Below are positions 53,005-61,969 of a DNA stretch of 64,000 nt, one piece after another. How positions within the stretch are numbered: the stretch's first letter is position 1; every line of letters starts with the position of its first letter. Below the pieces are notes generated by a model. It was not told the origin of the DNA, made no database searches, and was given only the letters and a program-made list of their open reading frames with translations. The stretch is from assembly GCF_009834515.1 (NCBI RefSeq), contig NZ_CP019426.1, forward strand, positions 744,001 to 808,000, written 5' to 3'. The stretch is from Pseudomonas sp. R84 (lineage in GTDB: Bacteria; Pseudomonadota; Gammaproteobacteria; Pseudomonadales; Pseudomonadaceae). The translations under genes were made by a program, and so were the position numbers.

Positions 53005-53562
53005 ATGTTCCGCCGTCTCGCTTTACTGGCCATGGCCGTGCTGCTCAGCGCCTGCGCCGCCAACCAGGTCAACCATGACTTCGATGCCAGCCGCGACTTT
53101 GCCGCCTATCGCAGCTGGAGCTGGAAAGACCCCGCCCTGCAATACCGCCCCGATGATCCGCGGATCAAAAGCGACCTGACCGAGCAACGCATTCGCCAGG
53201 CTGTGGCCGATCAGCTCGACCAGCGCGGTTTGCGTCCAGCGGCGGCGGGTGCCAAGGGTGACTTGTATGTGCAGACTTACCTGATCGTCGAGGATCGTCA
53301 GCAGCAAGTGACGACCAACTACGGCGGCGGCTGGGGCGGCCCGTGGAACGGCTACTGGGGCGCGCCGATGTACAACGAAACGCGCAACATCACCTACAAG
53401 GTGGCGACCATCCAGATCGACCTGCTCGACGGCAAGGATGGCAAACTGGTATGGCGCGGCAGTGATGAGCAGATGCTGTCCGGCAAGCCGAATCCCGATG
53501 ATCGCAGCAATGCCATCCGCGAGACGGTCGGGCGGATTCTGGCCAACTATCCACCGCGCTGA
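53005..53562 (+). CDS. DUF4136 lipoprotein, copy 2
   Basis: 185 residues. Lipobox LLSAC, then FDASRDFAAYRSWSWKDPAL and a Gly/Trp-rich stretch (GGGWGGPWNGYWG), and a close DUF4136 core like the upstream gene. The two are tandem paralogues, 54 bases apart, probably cotranscribed. Confidence 0.87.
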   Translation: MFRRLALLAMAVLLSACAANQVNHDFDASRDFAAYRSWSWKDPALQYRPDDPRIKSDLTEQRIRQAVADQLDQRGLRPAAAGAKGDLYVQTYLIVEDRQQQVTTNYGGGWGGPWNGYWGAPMYNETRNITYKVATIQIDLLDGKDGKLVWRGSDEQMLSGKPNPDDRSNAIRETVGRILANYPPR

Positions 53563-53569
53563 ATCCGTT

Positions 53570-53603
53570 AAAAAGTCGGAGCTGTTGAGCTCCGATTTTT
53601 TTG
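53570..53603 (+). terminator. Terminator after the DUF4136 pair
   Basis: TCGGAGCT / AGCTCCGA stem with loop GTTG, flanked by AAAAAG and TTTTTTTG, starting eight bases after the stop codon. Confidence 0.85.
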
Positions 53604-53621
53604 TTCCACCCTAAATTCTAA

Positions 53622-53710
53622 TGTGGGAGCGAGCCTGCTCGCGAAAGCAGGGTGTCATTCAACTGTTATTTATCTGACACGACGCCTTCGCGAGCAGGCT
53701 CGCTCCCACA
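53622..53710. repeat. REP-type inverted pair before tadG
   Basis: TGTGGGAGCGAGCCTGCTCG from 53622 and its complement (CGAGCAGGCTCGCTCCCACA) to 53710. Same core as at 27557, 37408, 51114 and 61878. Confidence 0.85.
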
Positions 53711-53799
53711 GGGATGTTTGTCTGTTCAAAATGGCGCGTTGCCATTAGGCGTGTCTACACTCAATTGCACCAATGGAGCTAGCGGCAAAGGAGTGCGCC

Positions 53800-55797
53800 A
53801 TGTCGCCTCGTTCGCGATTCAACGGCCCGGCCCGCCAGCGCGGGGCGATTGGCTTGATGGCTGCGGCCACCCTCAGTCTGGCGGTGGTGATGCTGCTGTT
53901 GGTGGTCGACACCGGCCGCTTGTACATGGAACAACGCAAATTGCAGCGGGTGGTGGACAACGCCGCCCTCGAAGCCGTCAGCCGTGGCGGTAATTGCCTG
54001 CCGGGCCTGAGCGCCGCCAGTTATGCCGGGCAAAGCGCCGTGCGCAATGGCTACATCGTCGATGCCAGCAATACCCTAGCCACCACGTGCGGCACCTTGG
54101 TGACGGCCGCCACCGGCCTGCGCACGTTCGCGGTAGATGCCACGCAAGCAGCAGCGGTCAAAGTCGTCGCCAGTCGCACGCTGACCACCAGTTTTGCCGG
54201 TGGTATACAGGCCTTGTTCAGCGGTACACCGGTCAGTCTCAATACCACGCTCAATGCCTCGGCGGTGGCCGCCAAACCGCAGCCGACGGTGGCCCAACTG
54301 AATATTCGCAGCACCCTGGCCAGCATCGATACGGCCCAGTCGAACATCCTCAATCCGCTGTTTTCCGGGCTGCTCGGCGGCAACGTCAACCTCACGGCAC
54401 TGGGCTGGGATGGCCTGCTGAACACCGACATCAACCTGCTCAAATACCTTGATCAACTGGCGATCAATCTCAACGTCGCGGCGGGCAATTACACGCAGTT
54501 GCTCAACACTCAGGCCACGGTGACGCAACTGATCCAGGCGGCGGCGACCGTGGTGCAACTCAATGGCGCGACCGCGCAGGTGACCACTGCGCTGGGCCAA
54601 TTGCAGGTGGCGGCGATCAACGCGGCGCCGGTCAAACTGGGCGACATCCTGCAATTGCAGACCGGCACTACATCGGCAGGATTGGACGCCAATCTGCAAC
54701 TGCTGCAGCTGATTCAGGGCGTGGTGCAACTGGCCAACAGCAAGAGTGCGGTGGCGGCGACGTTGCCGATCAGTGTGCTCGGGCTGGCGAATGTCACGGT
54801 GCGGGTGAAAGTGATCGAACCGCCGCAGTTTTCCGCGATTGGCGATCCGGCGCGGGCCAAGGTCAATCCGACCGGGGCGGACCGGATTTATGTGCGTACG
54901 GCGCAGGTTCGCACGCTGGTCTCCGTGAATCTGCCGGTACTGTCCGGGGTGACGGGGCTGACCAATGCCGTGCTGGGGCTGGTCGGTGGATTGACCCCGA
55001 CCCTCAATGCACTACTGAGTCTGAATCTGGTCAGTACGCTCAATTCGGTCCTGTGCCTGTTGGGCGCGGGTTGCGAGCAACTTGATCCACAATTGCTGCC
55101 ATCACCGCAAATCGACATCAGTCTGGATGCCGGCGGCGCCAAGAGTTATGTCACCGATTACAGCTGTCCGACGGGCACCACCGGCACCAAGAGCCTGACT
55201 GCGCATACCATTACGTCCATCGCTGACTTGAAACTCGGCAAGATCGATCCGGCCAATGCCTTTTCTTCAGCGGCCGAACCCACGGTGGCGCCTTTGGCGC
55301 TGATCGATCTGGGGATCGTCACCTGTCACAAAATCCTGCTGCTCGGCACCTGTGATCCTGCCACCCATGTTCCTTTCGGCGCGGGAGGCATCGGCATCAT
55401 GCTCGACACCAGTGTCGGGCAAACTTCGCAAGACCTGGTGTTCACCAGCAGCACGCCGTTCGCCACCCCGGCCAACCTCAAACTGCCGCCGAGCATCTTG
55501 CCGGCCGCGCCAACCAGCAACATCGTCGGCAGCCTGTCGAGCACCCTCGCGGGCATCAACCTGATCGTCTACAAACCGCAGGGCAGCAACCCGTTGGGTG
55601 CCATCGTTACCGGCGTTGCCTCGTTGATCAGCGATGTCACCAACCGATTGTTGCCCGTGGTGACCGGTGCACTTAGTCCGTTGCTCGACCCGCTGCTGAA
55701 CAACCTGCTCAAAGGTCTGGGCATCAATCTGATGGACGTCGACGTCGGTGCCAATATGACCTGCGGCCAGACCGGCAAGGCCTATCTGGTGATCTAG
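53800..55797 (+). CDS. tadG: TadG-like Flp pilus assembly protein
   Basis: 665 residues from ATG 53800 with AAAGGAG upstream. One N-terminal membrane helix (AIGLMAAATLSLAVVMLLLV, about 16-36), followed by the Tad-type YMEQRKLQRVVDNAALEAV pattern, then a long periplasmic region of low complexity rich in Leu, Asn, Thr and Val. It anchors Flp pilus machinery. It sits beside pprA and is the tadG position of the P. aeruginosa cluster, but here it is separated from the rest of tad. The stop overlaps the pprA stop by four bases. Confidence 0.82.
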   Translation: MSPRSRFNGPARQRGAIGLMAAATLSLAVVMLLLVVDTGRLYMEQRKLQRVVDNAALEAVSRGGNCLPGLSAASYAGQSAVRNGYIVDASNTLATTCGTLVTAATGLRTFAVDATQAAAVKVVASRTLTTSFAGGIQALFSGTPVSLNTTLNASAVAAKPQPTVAQLNIRSTLASIDTAQSNILNPLFSGLLGGNVNLTALGWDGLLNTDINLLKYLDQLAINLNVAAGNYTQLLNTQATVTQLIQAAATVVQLNGATAQVTTALGQLQVAAINAAPVKLGDILQLQTGTTSAGLDANLQLLQLIQGVVQLANSKSAVAATLPISVLGLANVTVRVKVIEPPQFSAIGDPARAKVNPTGADRIYVRTAQVRTLVSVNLPVLSGVTGLTNAVLGLVGGLTPTLNALLSLNLVSTLNSVLCLLGAGCEQLDPQLLPSPQIDISLDAGGAKSYVTDYSCPTGTTGTKSLTAHTITSIADLKLGKIDPANAFSSAAEPTVAPLALIDLGIVTCHKILLLGTCDPATHVPFGAGGIGIMLDTSVGQTSQDLVFTSSTPFATPANLKLPPSILPAAPTSNIVGSLSSTLAGINLIVYKPQGSNPLGAIVTGVASLISDVTNRLLPVVTGALSPLLDPLLNNLLKGLGINLMDVDVGANMTCGQTGKAYLVI

Positions 55798-58547
55798 GCG
55801 TCCACGGCAACCGGCAACTCGATGCAGAACCGCGCGCCCTCCGCCGAATTGCGCACGCTCAACTGGCCGCCCATGTTGTCGATGATACCGTAGCTCACCG
55901 ACAACCCTAGCCCGGTGCCGACGCCGATCGGTTTGGTGGTGAAGAACGGCTCGAAGATCCGCTCCAGCAGACGCGGATCAATGCCGCCGCCGTTGTCCTC
56001 GACCCACAACCGCACGTTCTGTTCATCGCGCTCGGCGTAGATCGCAATCCACGGTTTGAAGCTCGAGTCCTTCTCGCGTTTGCTCAACAACGCGTCGCGC
56101 GCATTGACCATCAGGTTGATCAGAACCTGCTCAAGCTGATCGACGTAGCCACGCACTTGCACCTCGAACCCTGTCTCGCTGATGTGCAAATCCACGCCTT
56201 TACCGCGCATGCCTTCGGCCAGCAGCGACAGCGTGCCTTCGATGGCCGAGGCGGGGTTGAACAGTTGCTGCTCAATCTCCGAACGCCGGCCGAATACCCG
56301 CATGTGATCGACCACTTTCGCGGCGCGCTGCACCTGCGCATCAATGCGGTTGAGTTTGTCGGTCAGGTAGTCGACCTGCACATCGCCGTTGCCCAGACGC
56401 TTGAGCACGTTGACGATGGCCATGCGCATCACGTTCAGCGGCTGATTGATTTCATGGGCAAGGCCGGTGGCCATTTCGCCGAGGGTGGCCATTTTCGCGC
56501 TTTGCGTGAGTTGTTGCTGCGAGCGGCGCACTTCGGTGTTGTCGCGGCCCACTGCTTGCACTTCGATCAATTGGCCGTGTTCATCGAACACGCCGCGATC
56601 GGACCAGACCCACCAGGCGTGTTCGCGGCCGGGCAGTTGCAGGCTGATTTCTGCGGTGCTTACCGGTTCATCTGCGGTCAGTGAAGCGAGGCGCAGGACG
56701 AATGCGGCGCGTTGTTCTTCGGACATCCAACTGCCCAGATCGACCCCCGGCAGTTGCTCCGGTGTGCATTCCAGGTACGTCGCCAACGGCCGGTTGCCGA
56801 AAGTCAGAATCAGGTCCGGGCGGTAGCGACAGATCATTGCCGGCGAGTCCTCCACCAGAATCCGGTAGCGCTCTTCACTCTTTTTCACCTGCTCGGCCGC
56901 CAGGGTCGCTTCGGTGACGTCCAGCCACAAACCGACCGCTTCCACCGGCAGGCCGAGGTCATTGCGCAGCAACCTGGCTTCATCGAGCAGCCAGTGATAT
57001 TCACCATGCCGGTCGCGCAGCCGATAACGCGCGCGCACTGAGCCTTCACGCAGCAACTGGCGGCTGCGGGCGAAATACAGGTCGCGATCGTCAGGGTGGA
57101 TCAGCTCGATCAGTGCACTGTTGCCGCAGTCCGCAAGACTCCAGCCCAGCAGCGGTTGCAGGCTGGCACTGAAGAACGCCGGGATCAGCGCGCCTTCGTG
57201 ATACTGCTGGACGTAAATCACCGCCGGCGAACTGGCGATCAGGTTGTCGAGCCGTGCATGCGCGGCGGCGGCGCGTTGCTGCTGGTTCTGGATGTCGCTG
57301 ATGTCGAGCATGAAACCGACTCGCCGGCGATGCTCGCCGCTGCCAATCACTTGGCCTTGCACGCGATACCACGTTGGCGCCTGCGCGGGATCGCCATTGC
57401 GCAGGCGCACCGACAGCGTCAGGGCTTCGCCATGTTGCTGCAAGGCCTGTAGACGGCTGCGCAACTCGTCGCGGTCGGCGGGATGGATCTGTGCCAGCCA
57501 GTCTTCCAGCGCCAGTCCGTCATTGTTCAGTTGCAGGGACGCAGCCAGCGCAGGCGCCAGTTGAATGTTGTCGTCACCGCCGAGGATTTCCCACCAGCCT
57601 GCACCCAACAGGGTTTGCAGCGCTTCGATGCGCTCCAGTTGCCGGTGATGCTGCTGTTCGCGCAGGCGCCCGAGCAACGGCCCGGCCAGCGCGGCGAGCA
57701 GCGCCATCCAGTCACGTTCGGTCAGGTACGGCGCGGCGCTGTCCACGGGATAAAACCCGCAGAGCAGCCAGGCCACCACACCGCGTTCATCGCTATACGG
57801 CACCGCGAAACCTTCGGCATTGCCAAACAGAGCCTGCACCCGTGAATGTTCATCGAGGCCATGGTGCGCGCCAACACGCTGCGGCGCAGCGCCGTTGAGG
57901 CTGTCCAGCGGCGTGCCGAGACGCTGATCGTCATGCCACAAAGTCGGCGCATCGTGGGCGCGATACTGGCGATAAATCTGCCAGCCCTGCGTCTCATCAT
58001 CGAGTAAGGCCAACGCCAGACAAGGGATGTGCCAGTGCTGGGCAATCACCTGCAGTTGTTCGCTGACGATCACCGGCAAACGCAGCGGGCTGCACGCGCG
58101 CAACTGTTCGCTGATCTGCCCGGCAATCAATTGGCAGGCGTCACGCTGGCGCGATTGCTGGCGTTCGAACAGCAGGTCGGCGATATCGATCAACTGCATC
58201 AACCAGCCTTCGCCCTGCGGTTGCACCCAGCCACGCAAGTGCAAGGGCTGCTCGCCCAATCCCGAAAAGTCGAGATCGAGCAGTAGCCCTTGCCACTCCC
58301 TCGGCCGACCTTCGATGGTCAATGTGCTGTGGGGCAACAGATAGGCGCTCAGTGGCAAGGGTTGCTGGTGCGGTTTGTGCTGCGCCAGCAGATGGCGCAA
58401 CGGGCCGGCCATTTGCAGCACGCCAGCGTCGTCGTTCAGGTACAGGTGCAAGCCTGTTGCGGGTGAGCCGAGTGGGTCGGGCAACTCGTGGGCGGCGGGC
58501 GGCGTGCGTTTGAGCAAGCGCCCGAAGAGTTTGTCCCCCGACGTCAA
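55794..58547 (-). CDS. pprA: Sensor histidine kinase PprA
   Basis: 917 residues, no clear membrane helix. An N-terminal region (about 30-125), a GAF-like region (about 130-300), three PAS-like regions (about 310-430, 435-560, 565-680), a HisKA domain with H698 (GLAHEINQPLN) and an ATPase domain (NLMVNARDAL, VEDNGGGID, GTGLGLSVSYG). It is paired with the response regulator pprB. In P. aeruginosa PprAB turns on Flp pili, CupE fimbriae and biofilm functions. Start overlaps the tadF-like gene by four bases. Confidence 0.9.
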   Translation of the reverse strand: MTSGDKLFGRLLKRTPPAAHELPDPLGSPATGLHLYLNDDAGVLQMAGPLRHLLAQHKPHQQPLPLSAYLLPHSTLTIEGRPREWQGLLLDLDFSGLGEQPLHLRGWVQPQGEGWLMQLIDIADLLFERQQSRQRDACQLIAGQISEQLRACSPLRLPVIVSEQLQVIAQHWHIPCLALALLDDETQGWQIYRQYRAHDAPTLWHDDQRLGTPLDSLNGAAPQRVGAHHGLDEHSRVQALFGNAEGFAVPYSDERGVVAWLLCGFYPVDSAAPYLTERDWMALLAALAGPLLGRLREQQHHRQLERIEALQTLLGAGWWEILGGDDNIQLAPALAASLQLNNDGLALEDWLAQIHPADRDELRSRLQALQQHGEALTLSVRLRNGDPAQAPTWYRVQGQVIGSGEHRRRVGFMLDISDIQNQQQRAAAAHARLDNLIASSPAVIYVQQYHEGALIPAFFSASLQPLLGWSLADCGNSALIELIHPDDRDLYFARSRQLLREGSVRARYRLRDRHGEYHWLLDEARLLRNDLGLPVEAVGLWLDVTEATLAAEQVKKSEERYRILVEDSPAMICRYRPDLILTFGNRPLATYLECTPEQLPGVDLGSWMSEEQRAAFVLRLASLTADEPVSTAEISLQLPGREHAWWVWSDRGVFDEHGQLIEVQAVGRDNTEVRRSQQQLTQSAKMATLGEMATGLAHEINQPLNVMRMAIVNVLKRLGNGDVQVDYLTDKLNRIDAQVQRAAKVVDHMRVFGRRSEIEQQLFNPASAIEGTLSLLAEGMRGKGVDLHISETGFEVQVRGYVDQLEQVLINLMVNARDALLSKREKDSSFKPWIAIYAERDEQNVRLWVEDNGGGIDPRLLERIFEPFFTTKPIGVGTGLGLSVSYGIIDNMGGQLSVRNSAEGARFCIELPVAVDA

Positions 58548-58987
58548 AATTGCAGACTCGATTTGGCGGTCAGGTAGGTGGGCAGGTTGGGCACTGGGCC
58601 AACGACCGGAAGCACCAGAAACGGCATGACCTGATTCAACTTGCTGACCGGATAATCCACTCGCACCGTCAGCAGGCCTGAAGCGCTGTATTGGCTGCTG
58701 GTATCAACGCCGACCACCAGGTTGAAGACCGGCGGAATCCAGGATAATTGCTGGGTCAGCGTAGCGTTCGCGGTGTTGAGCACCACCGTTGAATAGTTGG
58801 GCGTGTTGGGATCGACCGCGACACTGCGGCGTACCGCTTCGGAGGTGGCCTGGTTGAACGATTGCATCATCACCAAGGGCAGGCTGTAACTGACCAGACC
58901 GTAAAACACGGCGAAAAAAATGATGAACACCAAGGCGAACTCAATCGCCACCGCACCTTTTTGCGACTTCCGAAAGCCGGTTTTCAT
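58544..58987 (-). CDS. tadF: TadE/TadF-like pilus assembly protein
   Basis: 147 residues from ATG 58987 (an in-frame GTG at 59011 is possible). The N-terminal TadE signature QKGAVAIEFALVFIIFFAVF is followed by FYGLVSYSLPLVMMQSFNQA. A pseudopilin-like membrane protein for Flp pilus formation. Overlaps pprA by four bases and lies divergent from fppA, as in PA4294-PA4295. Confidence 0.85.
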   Translation of the reverse strand: MKTGFRKSQKGAVAIEFALVFIIFFAVFYGLVSYSLPLVMMQSFNQATSEAVRRSVAVDPNTPNYSTVVLNTANATLTQQLSWIPPVFNLVVGVDTSSQYSASGLLTVRVDYPVSKLNQVMPFLVLPVVGPVPNLPTYLTAKSSLQF

Positions 58988-59062
58988 GAGTGCGTCTACC
59001 CTGACTGTCACTGCGTAGTATCAGCATAGAATCATTCAGCAAAAACGGACGGTTTTTACCGG

Positions 59063-59533
59063 ATGCACAGTTTTATCCTCCTGATCTGGCTCGTGCTGTG
59101 CGCGGCGCAAGACGCCCGCCAGCGCCGCATTGCCAATGCTCTGACCCTCGGCGTCGCCGCACTGGCGCTGATCTGGCTGTTGTGCACCGGCAGCACCTGG
59201 CTGGGCGCGGAAGCGGGGCAGGGCGGTTGGGCCTGCCTGATTGCGCTGGCACTGACCCTGCCGGGTTTTTTCATGGGCCGCATGGGCGCCGGCGATGTGA
59301 AATTAATGACAGCTCTGGGGCTTGCGACGGACGGTCTGTTCATTCTTGGGGTATTTATTGGTGCTGGGCTCGCCAGCGTGGTCTGGATGCTGCTGGCGCC
59401 AAGAGTCTGGCTTCATATGAGTCAAGGGCTTAGAGATCGTCTGCGATATCTGGGGCCAACTATGTCAAAAAAGCTGCCATTTGCACCGTTTGTGCTGCTT
59501 GGGACGGTGCTTGTTCTGCTTTGGATCCATTAG
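59063..59533 (+). CDS. fppA: Flp prepilin peptidase FppA
   Basis: 156 residues, A24-family aspartic peptidase with several membrane helices. Catalytic aspartates D17 (AAQDARQRRI) and D78 (GAGDVK, the GxGDxK motif). It cuts and matures Flp and TadE/F pre-pseudopilins in the inner membrane. Size fits the short FppA type without the methylase domain. Confidence 0.92.
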   Translation: MHSFILLIWLVLCAAQDARQRRIANALTLGVAALALIWLLCTGSTWLGAEAGQGGWACLIALALTLPGFFMGRMGAGDVKLMTALGLATDGLFILGVFIGAGLASVVWMLLAPRVWLHMSQGLRDRLRYLGPTMSKKLPFAPFVLLGTVLVLLWIH

Positions 59534-59659
59534 TCGCCAAGCGCCATTAGTTCTATGTACATAGTCGGAAAGTACGTCTACTTTCAAAGGAACTGGTTAT
59601 ACAACCAAAGGCTGGCAGTACAGGAATGGTCAGCTTTGGCCTGGGACATGGAGTAGCAC

Positions 59660-60448
59660 TTGAACAAGCTTACGTCTGCGGTAAAAGTCCTCGTGGTCGA
59701 CGATCAGCCGTTGATTGTGGAGGAGTTGTGCGAGTTTCTTGAAAGTAGCGGTTATCGCTGTGTGCCGTGTGAGTCCAGTGCGCAGGCGATCGAGCGTTTC
59801 AGTGAGGACGCGGAGATCGGTCTGGTGCTGAGTGATCTGCACATGCCGGACATGGATGGCATTCAGTTGATTCAGGAATTGCAGCGGCTGGCGGGCAAGC
59901 ATCGGGCGTTCGAGGCGATCATGCTGACTGGGCGTGCCGACAAGCAGGACGTGATCAAGGCGTTGCGTGCCGGGATTGCCGATTATTATCAGAAACCGAT
60001 TGATCTGGATGAATTGCTCGAAGGTGTGCGGCGACAGGAGGTGGCTCTGCAGGAGCGGCAGAAGAATCTGCAACTGGGGCATTTGAATCAGAAGTTGCAG
60101 TATTTGTCTGAGTCGATTGATGACCTTTATCAGGATCTGGACAAGGTGCGGCGCAGTCCTTCGTCGGTGGTTCGCGATGGGTTGGGTGGTGAGCCCGCCG
60201 AGGTTGAGGCGCAGGAGATGCCGGCGATTTTCAATCAGTTGTCGCCGCGGCAACTGGATGTGGCGCGGTTGGTCGGTAAGGGGCAGACCAATTATCAGAT
60301 TGCCTGTGAGTTGGGGATTACCGAGAACACGGTGAAGCTTTATGTTTCGCAGGTGTTGCGGTTGACGCATATGCATAATCGGACGCAGTTGGCTTTGGCT
60401 CTTTCGCCGAGTGCTTCGGCTGCGCGGCAGCGGGTTACGGCGCATTGA
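59660..60448 (+). CDS. pprB: Response regulator PprB
   Basis: 262 residues. Receiver domain with acidic D14-D15, phosphoacceptor D59 (LVLSDLHMPD) and the lysine in YYQKPID. A coiled-coil linker (about 130-165) leads to a LuxR-type helix-turn-helix (LSPRQLDVARLVGKGQTNYQ and onward, about 195-255). The start must be TTG 59660: an in-frame TAG lies at 59654-59656, and GGAG sits about eight bases upstream. Partner of PprA; regulates the tad genes around it. Confidence 0.93.
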   Translation: MNKLTSAVKVLVVDDQPLIVEELCEFLESSGYRCVPCESSAQAIERFSEDAEIGLVLSDLHMPDMDGIQLIQELQRLAGKHRAFEAIMLTGRADKQDVIKALRAGIADYYQKPIDLDELLEGVRRQEVALQERQKNLQLGHLNQKLQYLSESIDDLYQDLDKVRRSPSSVVRDGLGGEPAEVEAQEMPAIFNQLSPRQLDVARLVGKGQTNYQIACELGITENTVKLYVSQVLRLTHMHNRTQLALALSPSASAARQRVTAH

Positions 60449-61145
60449 CTTGGCGGCCTTTGGGCCGACCAGGTTCTTGGGGTTTGGTGTGTATATCCGT
60501 TTTTTTGGGTGTTGCGGCTGGCGGTTCCGCCCTTACGGCGGGTCACTTTTTCAGACGCCAAAAAGTAACCAAAAGGCTGGGCCCCGGCGTTCGGCCCCTC
60601 GCTGGGGCTCGGGGTTCCTTCGTTCCGGGATCTATCCGGGGGCATCGCCTACGGTTTGCTTCGCTGCACCTCCTCTCGATGTGTTTGGCTTCGCCAAACG
60701 GTCGCTGCGCTCCCACCCCCGGATAAATCCCTCCACTCAGCCTGCCGAAGGGGCCAACAGATCAAAAGCTGCAGCCGAGCTAACGCTCATCCTGTTGAGT
60801 GGTTAGGAGCGGGTGAGGGGCTTTTGATCTGGTTCAAAATCTGAATTCGACTCGATATTTCACGTCGGCGTAGCTCTCCCAAACACCACGGTCAGTCCCC
60901 TCTCCCTCTGGGAGAGGGTTAGGGTGAGGGGCTTTTGATCTATTTCATAATCTGAGTTCGACGCGGTATTTCACGTCGGCGTACCTTTTCCAAACACCTC
61001 GTTCAGTCCCCTCTCCCTCTGGGAGAGGGTTAGGGTGAGGGGCTTTTGATCTATTTCATAATCTGAGTTCGACGCGGTATTTCACGTCGGCGTACCTCTA
61101 CCAAACACCCCGGTCAGTCCCCTCTCCCTCCGGGAGAGGGCTAGG
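60449..61145. other. Long repeat-rich gap downstream of pprB
   Basis: About 700 bases without a supported gene. The left part (60470-60800) looks like a decayed intergenic repeat of the P. fluorescens group (GGCGGTTCCGCCCTTACGGC and CCAAAAAGTAACCAAAAGG). The right part is the 111-bp tandem array entered separately. Confidence 0.65.
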
Positions 61146-61154
61146 GTGAGGGTT
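60822..61154. repeat. Three-copy 111-bp tandem repeat
   Basis: GGGTGAGGG recurs at 60811, 60922, 61033 and 61144, exactly 111 bases apart. Each unit holds CTTTTGATCT, a TATTTCACGTCGGCGTA block and a CCCTCTCCCTC-GGGAGAGGG hairpin. The units are nearly identical, with few changes, so the amplification looks recent. Confidence 0.92.
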
Positions 61155-61206
61155 GGCTTTTGGCTGTTTAAATTTGTGGTAGATAACCAGAACCTTCCCA
61201 CACTGT

Positions 61207-61482
61207 TTTCAGGTTGTCCGTCGGACGTGAGCTCTCTAGTCTTTGGCTGTCGCTGCCAATTCAGCGACCGGGTGTGGAAACCTGAATTTCAAGTAGATGC
61301 GTTGCATCGCTACCGCAATCATTGTCGGCGTCTTCTTTCGTCTGCAAACTGTGTCGCGGCGGCTGTGCGCGGGCAGGCTTCGGTCTGGCCGGTTGCCTAC
61401 TTATCGGTTTTCCACCCTGCGTACAGCTGCCACCTTTTGTCGTGTGGAAACGACAAAGGTTGGCTCCTCAGCCAAGTAGGAG
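61207..61482 (+). promoter_or_regulatory. Structured leader of the DUF6124 gene
   Basis: Several complementary arms: TTCAGGTT (61208-61215) with AACCTGAA (61279-61286), enclosing GTCCG/CGGAC (61216-61226) and GTCGCTG/CAGCGAC (61249-61255 and 61262-61268). Further down, CCTTTTGTCG/CGACAAAGG (61433-61459) has GGA in its loop, and TTGGCT/AGCCAA (61460-61475) carries CTCCT, complementary to the AGGAG ribosome site at 61478. It looks like a translation control element, perhaps an RsmA/CsrA target. Confidence 0.5.
61297..61479 (+). CDS. Possible 60-residue leader ORF before the DUF6124 gene
   Basis: ATG 61297 opens MRCIATAIIVGVFFRLQTVS and ends at TAG 61477-61479, which overlaps the AGGAG site of the next gene. 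It has no strong ribosome site of its own. If translated, it could couple the downstream gene. It may instead be only part of a structured RNA. Confidence 0.35.
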   Translation: MRCIATAIIVGVFFRLQTVSRRLCAGRLRSGRLPTYRFSTLRTAATFCRVETTKVGSSAK

Positions 61483-61487
61483 TTGTT

Positions 61488-61850
61488 ATGGACAAACTGA
61501 TCCCCGACCCACCCCACGAACCCCTCACCTCGCTCGAAGAAGCCATCCGCGCCGACAACCTCGCCAAAAACCGCGAAGCCATCAAACGCGCTCTCGATTT
61601 CTACCTCTGCCCCGAACCTGCAAAACCCCGCCAAGCCAGCACGATGTTTCTCATCCATCCGAAAATCGACACCGAAAGCCTGCTCGCCCACGCCTGCGAA
61701 TCCCTGGCCTCGGCCAACACACTGGCCGGTAACTTTGCCGATCAGCTTGGTCGGCCTGAGCGCAATACCGCGCTGGCGATTCAGCAGATCATCATGCTCG
61801 CCGAACTGGCGGTAAACCAGGCATTGGATCGGGTGGATGCGCAGACCTGA
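61488..61850 (+). CDS. DUF6124 family protein
   Basis: 120 residues from ATG 61488 with AGGAG five bases upstream; the longer upstream reading lies in the leader. It has the family N-terminus MDKLIPDPPHEPLTSLEEAI and a helical C-terminal half with AHACESLASANTLAGNFADQ. Soluble, function unknown. Such genes are multi-copy in pseudomonads and share the same kind of leader. Confidence 0.8.
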   Translation: MDKLIPDPPHEPLTSLEEAIRADNLAKNREAIKRALDFYLCPEPAKPRQASTMFLIHPKIDTESLLAHACESLASANTLAGNFADQLGRPERNTALAIQQIIMLAELAVNQALDRVDAQT

Positions 61851-61877
61851 ACTGGCTGAAACACCGCGTCATCGTTC

Positions 61878-61948
61878 ATCGCCAGCAGGCTGGCTCCCAC
61901 AGGTGAAATGCATTTCAAAATGTGGGAGCGAGCTTGCTCGCGAAAGCG
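61878..61948. repeat. REP-type inverted pair
   Basis: A diverged arm ATCGCCAGCAGGCTGGCTCC (from 61878, to 61901) faces TGTGGGAGCGAGCTTGCTCG (from 61921). Lies between the DUF6124 gene and the convergent DUF3613 gene. Confidence 0.75.
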
Positions 61949-61969
61949 GTGGAGCAGTGAGCCTCAAAC

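Noticed and set aside
60822..61154. CRISPR array
   Set aside because: Units are 111 bases, contiguous and similar along their whole length, with no unique spacers and no cas genes.
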